This document shows, in pieces, positions 24,801 to 37,300 of a stretch of DNA of 64,000 nt. The notes under the pieces were generated by a model. That model had not been told where the DNA came from. It saw only the letters and a program-made list of their open reading frames with translations, and ran no database searches. The first letter of the stretch is position 1, and each line of letters opens with the position of its first letter. Source of the DNA: Cheiracanthium punctorium (taxonomy: Eukaryota; Arthropoda; Arachnida; Araneae; Cheiracanthiidae); contig JAWZYV010016944.1 in the NCBI GenBank assembly GCA_038373885.1, forward strand, positions 2,046,001 through 2,110,000, read 5' to 3'. Both the position numbers and the translations under genes were made by a program.

Positions 24801-27800
24801 AAAGGGAATATAATAACCAAGAAAAATATGTTTTTCTAATGATCTTAGAAGTGTGTTCTGTCATTAAAAAAAAAATAAAATTGATGGCTTTTTCATTTCT
24901 TTATATATATATATTTAAAACTACATTTACAAAAAAAAAAAAAAATAAATAAATAAATAAATAAATAAAAAAAAAAAAAATCTCATTACCCAATTTGTTT
25001 ACATAGCTATATATTATTTGCTGGAAAAAAGACTTGCAAACACAATTTTTAATGTATTATTTTATCAAACATTGAGCATCTATTAAATCAGCTTATTATT
25101 TCTATTATTTACAAAATATTTTTTATTTACTTTATTGTCTCTGAAATATTGATTCAATTTAAATGTGTTTTCAAACTTCTTTTATGTAACATGATGATTA
25201 GTATTTTATTAACCTTTATAATTGTAATTTAAATGAATTTGACGAATAGAAAATGCTTATATTATGCAATACATAATATTGAAGTAAAATTTAACTAAAA
25301 AATACCATAGGAGAAATGTTTGGCTCCGTTGAATATTTTCCAATCAGTACTATTTAAGCTCTTTAATTTTACTCATTCTTTCTTGGATCATCTTCATACA
25401 GTCTGAAGGGAATTGATAGACTCTTCCAGTTGATGTTGCTGGAGGGTCTATAACAGCAAGCAGATGTGGAATAGGCACGGGGCAGATATCCTCTCACTTT
25501 GGCCAATAAAATAATGGTGAGGGTCCTTGGGGATGCAAAAATTTAATTGTAGCATCTTCTTCTTCTTCATTGATGTCGGTAACAATCCCAAAATACCAAA
25601 AATTATCATATAAACAGGCAACATAGCATGCGATGTATAAGTCATTTACTGTCACATATGTTGTGCATTTGTCTTTCAATTTGTAAGTTAAACTGCTTTT
25701 CTCGTCACTGCTGATTCTTTTAGCTTCCACAGTTCCTGTACTGTCTAGTGGCTTAAAATTGTGGAAACTTCTTGTCCCTGGAATAGTTGCAACATCTTTA
25801 AAGCGATTTTTAAGATTAGACCGAATTAAGTCTACAGAGTCTTTAGTAATGAAATGAAAATTTATTTTTGCAATATTATCCTTACAAAAATGAAAAAAAT
25901 CACTTGGTGTCATTATTTGTTTTTCTAAAGGTCTTTGGAGACTTTCTTTTCTAGCTAATCTTTTCACTGTTCCCCCGATCCCATCACATTCAGTTTTGCC
26001 ATGGCTAGTGGCGAAAAATGACCATTGGCCTTTTATATTAAAGTCTTTTTCATGCAGACAAAGGTTCATAAAATTGAATTTGTTTTTATACTGTCCTGCA
26101 CAACCGTCACTAAAATAGTGAAATTCTTTGATTTGTGAGTAGTTTCTTTTAATGAATTCAACAATAGATTTTTGAACTCCATACACCATGGAAACATCAT
26201 GTTTTAAATCATCTGATATCACACAGTGTGATGACACCACTTTTTCTCCATCAGCATTTCTGCAGTGTATTATTACAGGATGGACAGTACACGAAGCAGA
26301 TGTCCAATGGTACCCCTGAGCTTCATCCTGTATTGTAAAGGAATAATTTTCGCTGAAGTCCAATAAAACAGTGGCAATATCTGTAGAGGAACTTTCTTTA
26401 AGGCTTTTAAAATATGAAGATTGGGACTTAGCAATGAATGAGTGAGGAATTAGTTTTTCTAATTTGGTATCCAGATCTTCAATAAAGGCATAAATTTGAG
26501 ATGAGCAACTTATCATTTCTGTCCTATCAGTAGAAATCCACTGTTTATATTCAATAGTGTCATTTTCATCATAATCTCCAAATTTTTCTTCTAAAAAACT
26601 TTGGAAGTTTTTTAGAATTTTGGAAGTTTTTTAGAAGAAACCTTACTAAGGTTTTGATTTGATGGGCATTCATTGAAATGCCTCAGTTTACATTCCCTTT
26701 TAGGTTCTTCGCATAGTAATAACTTTATTAGGTCTTTATACTGTTCTTTAATCTGTGCAGCATGAATAAGAAGTATTACATTTTGGTGTATTGTGCATAC
26801 ACAGACTGCATGGGTACCACTGGCACCTGCCAAAACACACCATTTTGGTCGTAAAGAACAAAATTTTGAAAATCCCACTTTAACACCAGGATAAGCACAC
26901 TGAAAATTCCAGTACAACTCTTTCAAGTTACTCAGGATCAAATTTTTTCTCTCATATTGCTTTCTTCCTATACTAACAATGTCTTTCATGCCAGGCAAAA
27001 CTCTGGAATGGTCATCACTTTCATAAAATTTTTTAACTAATATAGCAGTTTCTGGATTTAATATTTTCTCACATTTAGGACTTGGTTCTGCCAGAAAACC
27101 TTTTTCTTTAACAAGTTTTTGAGCTTGTCGAATTGAATAATCAGATACCACGAATGTTTCTTTTATTTTCTTTCTTGTCCACATAAGAGAAGCAGGAATT
27201 GTTAGTATTTGAATTTTTTTTTTCTTTGATGTCAATTGTAATTCTTTTTTCATAATTTCGGTAAGTTTATCCAAATCAGCTGCTTTTTGTTGTATAGTTT
27301 CTTCTGATTCACTTTCTTTCATTGGCAATTTTACTTCAAGTACTTTTTCAATTTTCTCTTTCACATTTTTTTGCAATTGTTCCAATTTTCTTTTTCCATA
27401 ATGTTTTTTATTGTGTTCACTGAGAGCATGCAATTTTAGAGGGGAAGAACCAGCTTCTGTAAGAGATGCATTTAACAGATTTAATGTCTCTTCCTTTTCT
27501 AATTCAAAAAGTTCTTCATATGGTAATCCTATATCATCACTATCATGACTTAAAGCCTCTTTTTCATCACTATCATCTTTGCTTAAACATTCCTTTTGAT
27601 CATTACTTGCAGCTTTACTTTCTTCACTTTTCAATAAAAGATTTCTACAGGATGAGCAGAGTTTCTGTCCTGGTTTGATTTTGTATCCTTTGGCCATTAT
27701 GATTTCACTCTGTTGGACATTTATTGCACGTAATGCTTTTTTAATAGGTTTTTTATGTCTTTTGATAGGATCACAACATATCTTTTGTAGAAATTCAAAC

Positions 27801-30800
27801 TTTTTTAGAAATATACTTTTGTGATGCAGACAAATAGTACGCAATTCTTGTTCAGATTCAGTTCTTAGCTTTAGAAGAATTTGTTCATCTTCAGACAAAT
27901 CATTAACATTTTCTATAGCTTTTTGTGCTCCATAACTAAATTGGTGACAATCAGTTAATGTTAACTCTCCCACACTACACTTATCCTCCATTTTTCTTAC
28001 CAAAACATGTAAACATAAGCAGCTCTAAACACAGAATAACTAGATGCACACTGAAGAATCATAAGACACAGATTGACTGACCACTAAAAAAATGCCTTTA
28101 ACTAATAGAGTAGAAAAGAAAAGGGGAAACCCCTATATAAAGGGGAACACCCTTTTTACTGAATTGTGATTGGTGTAGAAAAAGCAGGATTTGTGTCTCA
28201 CTTTTCCAATAGGAGAACATTATATAAGCTGGAAGAAAGATTAAAAGAGAACACTTTTGAATAGGCTGCTATGTAATGAGTTCTGTAAAAGGTAGCATTT
28301 TTGTAATTAAAATAAAAATTAAAAGCATTTTATGAGCAAATTAAGATATTTATATTTTTAAGTACATTCATTTATTTGGTAATAGTGTGGGAAAATAAAT
28401 TTAAAAAAAAAATGGAAAAAAAAACAACAAAACAATGAGGCAGATATATTTTTAAGCCAAAAATATAAAAAAATGAAAAAAGCCATTAATTATATTTTTT
28501 TAAATGACAGAACACACTTCTAAGATCATTAGGAAAAACAATTTTTTTTCATTATTATATTCCCTTTGGTTGATATTGACTTTAACGTATTACACACTTT
28601 TTGAAAAAAATTCACAGAAATTATTTTTTTCTATTTTTGAAATATTACTTGGAATTTTTTCATATTTTTTTCTGGAATCCTCATGCTTTAATTAGTATTA
28701 CTGTAAATTTTTATAAAAATTGACTGAAAAATAAATGAAATACAAATTATTTTCAGTCAAAGAGCAGAATCGTCAGAATTTGAAAAATAAAAACATTCAA
28801 AATTTTGATTGCCTGTAAAATGAACAGTAAACTAGATTGAGAAGAAAAAATTGATGTGGCTACTTTTCTGTATAGAAAGACTAAACTCACTAAGTTTCAT
28901 CAAAATCCGAGTCGGTGGGTGTCATGGCTTGGTTGAATTGACATGGAATGACCCATAAACTAAAAAGTGAAAGAGAAGACTAGCCAGCCAACTGTGCCTT
29001 TTTCCAACAGGAATAAAAATATTAATTTTAATTTAAATACCTTATTCTATAAAGCTTGTTATACAGCTATTTTACATAACTACATCAATTATTATATGGA
29101 AAACACACATTTAAAAAAATCAAAATGTAAGAAAGTTGAGCTGCAATGTTACAAAAGGATTGATAAAATATGAATTTACCTAAGAATCATTAAAGCTTCT
29201 AACAAAGAGCCTTTTTCAATAGTAGACAACTGTTCAGGCATTCTTATCAATTGGCTGATACACTGACATATATGGTCAAATGCTTTCTAAAATCACAGAA
29301 AAAATATAATTTTGAATGCATTATATGACAACTAAAAGTATTATAAACTACTTATACAAAACACCATAAGCAAAAGACCTAAATTTATTCTACAAAGTTT
29401 CCACAAATAAATTTTATTCACTAGATTTCGTATAACACAGATTCATATAAGACGAATTCATATAGCATGTCACAAACATCTTTTCCCTGTAACACAATAA
29501 AAAAGGCTTATTCACAATAAAAGAATGAGGCAGGTGCTTCCGTACTGCCTGTTAACACTACTGATGGTGTTTATAGTGTTTGTATAATCTAAGTGCCTCA
29601 TATAACACAGATTTATACAACATGTAATGTGTCTGCCATGTTTTAGGAAAGTTTCTACTGTATGCCAGAAGTTTAATAAATTAATATTAATGAACATAAA
29701 TTTAGATCCTAAAATCTAATATAAACATTCAAAATTGTGTGTGTGTAGCCACTGTCCCTAATATCGCACAACAAATATTAGAACTATCATTTTAACCATT
29801 TACATAATCTGATAAATTGCCATCATCCCTTTTATTAAAGCAATAAAAATATTTCCCATGAATATAAAAACATGACTAATTCATAGATAGTTTTTTTTCG
29901 TCATTAATCAGAGTGTTTTTTACACTAAGTATATAAAAGTTATTATATAAAACATGTTTCATTTTACATATCAGTAAATAAAATACAACTCACTAAAAGC
30001 AATTTAGGCTGAGTAGTAGCTAATTTTATTAACAAGGAACAAGTGTGTCTTCTCAAATTTTGAACATTTTTTGGAAGGGGTTGTTTTTGATCACAAGCTT
30101 GATGGTCCATTAAGTTAGCGAAAATCTAAAAGAAATGAGATGAGAAAATTAAAATGATAAACTTCACACATATTAAAAATACATGCATTAAAAAGTAAGA
30201 TGCTAAGTTTCACCAAAATATGTTTTTGTGATAACCTATGCTAACAATAACTACTTGTGTCATGCTAAATTGTCATGTGAACTCCGATTAAGATGGTCAC
30301 ACGACTTCCTGAGTGCAAAGAGAAGTGACTAAAATGACATCACCATAGCTTGTATATCTTGTCAACCACAATATTCTTAATGTGACAGACAAAAAATAAG
30401 TAGCAAATTATTGTAATGAATAGAATACTTTCAAAAATCTGCATAAAACTGGGAAATTGAAATAGACTTGAAAGAATGTTTACATGGTAGAAATATTTTG
30501 GGACGTATTTTTAAAATTACAATTCAAGTCAAAATGCAATGAAATAGTGAACATGGGTCAATATTTGCCAAATTTTGAAATTCAAGGTGTAAAATAGCGT
30601 GTGAATAACATTTTCAATGAATTCTGCCAAATAGTACATAAATATAATTTTTTTAAAGTATTGTCAAATTACACCTGAAGAGTATCATTATTATTTTTTT
30701 TTAATTTAAAAAGCATAAACATTTCAAACTTATTCTTTAATTGTTTTCATGAATATTTTTTTACCTAATCAAAACATTCTTTGTTTCAATTTCATTATGA

Positions 30801-33800
30801 TTATTTTGTATCATTTTCAATAATACTTGAACTTGCCCTCTTAAATGAAATTTTTTATTTACTACTTTACACAGGAAAAAAGTTTTAAAAGTAATTTAAA
30901 TTTGAAATAAGAATCAATTTTTACTCATATGATATTGAAGGTTCAAATAAAAATAAAGTACACTTCCTCAAATCTACACTGGTTAGGACCAAGGGTTGAG
31001 CAGTCATTATTTGTTGATATCCAAATAATGACTGCTTCACTGAAAAGCATGTTTTTTTTTTTTTTTCTTCCCCCAAGCATACAGCTTAAATTTGATTAGA
31101 TTAGCCAGTGCGGACAAATTTACTGTCAATTTCTCCAACTGTCAGTACACCTGCAGCAAAAATATAGTGAAAAATGAAAGTGGAATGGTAATGTCCAGAA
31201 ATATTCCAAAATGACAGATAGATACATGAGCAATATAAGATTAAAATATAAAAAATATTAAGATTGTACCTAATTCAAATAATTTAAAATAGTTATTTTA
31301 TAACATTAACCATTCAATAGCTATAAGATAACATGAAAGAAAGCATTCAAAATTGAAATTAACTATTATTATATCAAAGGTTAATCTAAGTTTTTTTTTT
31401 ACCCCCAGGGTCCTATTTTTGTGAATTTTTACCTAATTTTATGAATTTCTTCCTATTTTTAAGAATTTCTTTTAATTTTTGTGAAATTTTCCCAACTTTA
31501 CTTTTTTATTTCTTAGAACAGAAAAACAATTTCGCAAAACATAACTGAATATTAAAAATACTAAAAAAAATTACATTTACATTCTATCTTTTAATGTAGC
31601 ATAAGGCTGGGTAATTCCTGTTAACAAATTCGGAGTAGTAAATATACTTCATATTTTATATTTATAAAGTGACTGATTTTATCAAAATTAAAAATACAAT
31701 ATCATTTAAAAATATATCTTATTCTTTTTCACAGCTTTTGCTTCCCTGACTTTTTATCTAGCATGCTTTCATGAATTTTGCATTCCTATTTTTAATATTA
31801 CTTCCTTTCTTTAATAACTTTTTATAGATTTAGTCCTTTTTTCTACAAATAATTATAATAAAATAAATATATACAAAAACTTTATTTGACAGACATTACT
31901 GGATTTTAACAGAAACCATAATTGATAATTTAGGATAAAATTAAGCATAGTAGAACTAGACACGATATGTTAATGAAAAATATTTTTAAAAATTATTTAT
32001 AAGGTTAAATGAGGAAATGAAAAAACAATTTCTACAATTAGGTTCACATAGTAAGTATTTTTTTGATTTTGCCAAAAAATTCAATTTTTGTTGCATTTCC
32101 TTGACCTTTCTTCAATTTCTTCAAATTTCCCTGACTTCCCCCTCAAATCCCTGACCAAAATTCATTTCCCTGATTTTCCATGTATGTAGAAACCCTGCTG
32201 TATGATGAATGTAAGCCATGGTAATTCTGATTCATAATTGCAGGTACTTTATGCTTTGTTTGCACCTAAAATCAAAACTATTTTTAGTAGTTTTTTTATA
32301 AACAAAAAAGTAACTTTTGCTAAATAAAAGAAAGATCCACCAAAAAATATGCTAACTACAACCACTGCTGTGTGACCATCCTTAGTCAACCAATCAGCCT
32401 CAACTCTTAATGTAGCAATGTAGAGCAAAATAAAGGCTTTTGGATAATGCTGTTTAGATTTAGGTGATCGTTAAATGATAAATACTCAGATTCAAATAAA
32501 AATTGCAATAGTTATTTTGTGAAAGGACTACTTCGATAAAACTGAATTTTGTGAAGGGTCTGTTTTTGAATGTGTTTTTGACCTGGACAGATATTTGTAC
32601 ACTCAATAAATTTAAGTAAAACTTTAATGCAACAATAAATTAAATCATTACTAGTGATAAACAGCAATATTATTAAAAAATATAGCTTTTACTAGCAAAT
32701 ACGTTAATTCCTTTACAAAATAGTTAAAAGAAAATCATTAGAAATAAACAAACAAATACACATACATAATACAGTTATTGGCACTTAAATGAAACTTTTT
32801 AGCAGTGAGATGATGTTTGCGTGAATTTTTACAGATAAAATGAATAATAAATTATAATTGAAAAAATGAAAAAAAAATGAATGGAACTAATGAAGACGTT
32901 TTCCTATGGTGAAGAGATAAACTGAACTTAAAAATAACTAAAAAGTATAAAAGAATGTACAACAGAAATCCTTTTTATTGGCATCTTCATTGTCACCCTC
33001 CAAATCATCTGGATGAAAGCAGAGGTAAAAGAAACTACAGTAAAGCTCTAATTATTCAAAAGCAGATGATCTGCAAAAAATTGTTTTTTAATTTTGAGCC
33101 TAAAGAAAAAAAATTCCCAGCCAACAACATGACAAATAAAGTAAGCCCTACAGTGCGAAGGTCGCAGCACGTAGACAGATTGCTTGAACTTTTAGAGATA
33201 CAAGATGAAGATGCACATCTGGCCAAAAAGCTCATGTTAAGGAAAATATAATCTAAGTAGAATAAAGAAAAGGTGTTTCAAAAGCAAGTAAAAATGAGTG
33301 ACTGATCTTTTCGAAAAGGCGTAACTGTGCACTTTGTCAACAGTACATTATTTTTTTAATGTTCATTTAATTAATGGTTATTAATTAATAGTTTATGGTT
33401 CATTTTAGCGATTTAGTCATTTTCAGATTATCTGTGATTTTCACTATTTGCGATGCCCTTGCCACCCAATTTTGCAGATAATCGGGACTCTATTGTAATA
33501 CACTTCCATGTACATTTTAATTACAATAAATTAGATTATAAATACCTATGAAATTGACAAATTTTTGTGCACTTTTACTTCCTTGTACAAAATTAACTAT
33601 TATGATCGCAAAAAAATTCAGTATTTAAATTTTAAGGTAAACTTGATTTTGACCACCTCTACCTTTGTCTTGAAGAGTTTCTGAATGATATCTCAACATA
33701 CATACACATGCATGCACTACCATTTTTACATCGAGTACATACACTAGCTTTGTGATATCTGTATGTACTCAACTCACATAACTCAAAAACAATTAATATT

Positions 33801-34312
33801 GAAATTTTACATTTAGGATTGTTGCAGCATCTAGTGGTGCACCTCCCTCTTGATTGCTGAATAGTTTATTAGACTCACAGAAAATACTTTCAATCCATAT
33901 TAAAGCCTATGGTCAGCTTAAATATACGAAAAGTCTATAGACAGTCATTATTTAGGCTAAGCACCAAATATTGCCAATTATTGTGAAGTTTGGTGAGTTT
34001 TGGAAAGTATCACCAAATTTATTACCAAAAATAAGTTCCTAAAACTGAATCCAGCTAAGTAATATCTCTTATTTAGTGAGAAATTACAAATCAATATTAC
34101 TGAAACATGAAATATCAATTTCAAATGAAATAAGTTAACAGAAAGTGCATCAAAAACTTATTTACAGGGTCACCCAAAAGACTTCCAATACATTAAAGGT
34201 CTATAGCCATCTTCAACATATTAAAAGTCTACAGACAGTCATTGTTAGGGCCATGCCCAAAATCTCGTTAATTGTCACCATGCTTTTTGAATTACGGCAA
34301 AATATGACAAGC

Positions 34313-34355
<43 letters not shown>

Positions 34356-37300
34356 TTACGGCAACGCTACACTTGGGCAATCTGCCAAGGGGGGTTGCCT
34401 TGGTAGGAGGACTTTCTAAGGGGTTCTAACGCTTATTCATGTTACATCGACAAGCTTTGTGAGTTTTGGTGAAAAAAATAAGTTTCTAATACAACCCAGT
34501 TTAGCAATGTCTTATATTTGCAAGAAATTACCTTAATATTATTGATGTATCATATCTCAATTTCAAATTAAATAAGCTTGAATAAAAAAGTGCATCAAAA
34601 ATTCATATAATAAAAATACAACAAAGACATGTGGTGTCATTATCAGATTTTTTATGATTATATTCACTAGCAGTTCTTGTTCTTTTTTCCCCCAACATTA
34701 TCCTGTGATGCATACATATTCAACAGGTACATGAGAATTAACTGCACATTCATTTAAACAATCCTTATTGCTGTTTTTATAATGTTGGCTGATTAGTGAA
34801 TCTCATTCAGATTACTCATCTTGCTGGTGACAATAATTAAATTTATGATATTTTTCATGAAAAGTAATTGGCAGCAATGCCAAACACAAATACTAATTGT
34901 TTTAAAACAAAATAAATCTTATTTTATTTGTAGAAGATCATAAGTATTTATCAAAAATAAAGAAACTGGAAAGAAAAAAAATATTTTGAGGTGCTATTTT
35001 TAAATAAAATCTGCTATAGTGTACAAATCTGCTATAGATGACAATTTCTAAAAGATGAGACTTCTGAACATCAATTTTTAAAAATATAATGCATTACATT
35101 ACTCCTGCATGCCATTATATTACTCCTGTGCTCTAAATAAGGAATGAACAATGCATTAAAATTACTTTCAACATCGAAACCTTTTTTAGTTCCCTTTACA
35201 TTTTCTTTTGAATACAAAAAGGTACCAATAACTGTACTATTTACATTATGTATGATTTAAAAGCTATGAAAAATGGATGAAAAATTAAGCATTTAATAAT
35301 CAAAGCATTTGAATCCTTATGCATAATCAGACTTCACTAAATTGATGCAAAGAAAAATTAAAGCAGCAGTGTAACTTAAGTAAAATTATCAAATGGATAC
35401 ATACATTTAGCATAAATTATAACTTTATAATGAAATACATCTGATAAATACTTTCTTGAAACTTACTGTGCTCAATAAAGGAACTAAAATATCATTAGAA
35501 AAATTTGCAAAAAAGAATAATGCTGATGTACATGACAGGACGTATGACTTAAGATACAAATCCTAGAAATAAATGAAAAATTTTCTATTTTTAAATAAAA
35601 ACAATGCATATATTTATCAAATGTACAGATTTTGAAAAAATTAATTTTACATAAATTGCATAAAAAATACATAACCAAAATAAAAATAATAACCAATGAG
35701 AACTTTAACAGATATACAAATTAACGAACACTTTGATTGCATACTGAAATTTTTTGTAATATTCCACTAAAAAATGTTTGAATTTCTGCGATAGGGTTCT
35801 CCCAAAAAAAAAAGTAAGAAAATCTGAAACACTTTCAGATTTTAAATACGCACTAAAGTGCTATATATTAAAAGCGTATCATAATTTATGTGTTGTCCCT
35901 ATTTTACTTCCTTATTCAATTAAGTTGGAAAGTGTACCACTATTCATGAGTGTGCAGTATTTCTCTTCCTTATTCCATAAAACCCACATCTTTAGAATCG
36001 AAATCTATCTTAAAATCGCCTGCTAAAACTATTTTACAATCTCTGCCATGTATATTCCACCAATACTTCACTGTTTTAAGCATTGTTTCGAATGTACATC
36101 ATAATTCATGGGCATGCCGTGCTTGTCTTTTTTGGGTTGATTCCTACTTTATGCCCCGACTCTCACCAAGATGACGATAATTAAACAAATGCAGCTACCA
36201 TGACGATTTTTTGTATTTATGTGACAACAACAATTTAGAATTAAAATGGCGATTTGGAACATGTAAGTACAGCATTCCATTATTTATTTAGTTATTTTGG
36301 GTTGCCAATTAATGTAGTTTTAAAATTAAGTGTCTTCAAATTCCTTAACTGGCACTAATATTTCTTCACTTTAGTTTTCATCTAGTTCTTTTGGGAGCAC
36401 TGGAACTTGTGCATAACTCCTAGAGACCCATGACTGCAAAGCTTGCCAAAATGCAGTGATTTTTTAGGTTGGTGAGAGTGGGGGCATTAAAATAGGAATC
36501 AACTCTTTCTTGTACCATAAAACACACCTTTGGAATCTAAATCTATCTTAAAATTGCCTATTAAAACTGTTTTAAAACCTTTGCCAAAAATATTCCAACT
36601 ATCCTCTACCATTTTAAATACTGTTTGGAATGGGCATCATAATCCATGAGTGTGCCGTGTTTTCCTACCTTGTATCATAAAACACCTCTTCGGAATTGAA
36701 ATCTTTATTAAAATCACCTACCAAAACAGTTTAACAATTTTAACCAGGCATAGTCAAGATACTTTACCTTTATAAATACAACTTGGAAAGTGTATCATAA
36801 TCTATGACAGTATTTGTATTCTCTATTCCATAAAACGCTTCTTCGGAATTGAAATCTATATTAAAATCAATTACTAAAATTATTTTACAATACTCACAAG
36901 GCAGTTTCTAGATATACTTGTATTTATAATAAACTAGCCACCTCCGGCAAACAGTTCGTTCGCCATCTTAATAAATTTTGTTCGGAGATAATACTGTTCC
37001 ACACCGGCTTCCTTGGCACGGAAATCTCTTAAGATTCTGAATGGAATTTAAAATTAAGGTGGTTAGAAACAGGAGCAGCCCTAGTGTAAGTGGTGCCCCC
37101 TGCTAATGTAAATAAGATGCTCCTTTTTATGCTCTACTTAGTATTTGAGTTCAAAATGATGCCCCTTCGGAGCCGGCGCCCAGATACAATGTTTACTGTG
37201 TCGGGCTGCCCCTGGTTACAAAATTAAGATGGTTAAATGATAAAAACCTACCAAAAAGGTACAAATTATTTTCATCCTATATTAATTCTGAAGAGCCTCT

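Larger units (their letters stand above)
24404..28954 (-). mobile_element. Sola-like DNA transposon, nearly complete
   Basis: Terminal inverted repeats of about 500 bp (24404 to about 24900 and about 28455 to 28954) start GGGTCATTCCATGTCAATTC on both ends. ATAA is duplicated at 24400-24403 and 28955-28958. A 4-bp duplication and GGG..CCC ends fit what I recall of the Sola2 group. Two minus-strand ORFs encode a zinc-binding N-terminal protein part and a DDE-like domain. The frame is broken between them at a 19-bp tandem duplication. It lies in the same orientation as XPO5, between exons 29180 and 19235. Confidence 0.85.

Noticed and set aside
34145..34429. 94-codon ORF with a Val-Cys run
   Set aside because: It runs through the (GT)n microsatellite and decayed repeat; not a gene.
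35817..36910. CRISPR-like array
   Set aside because: Units are long, degenerate and contiguous without unique spacers, in a eukaryotic intron.
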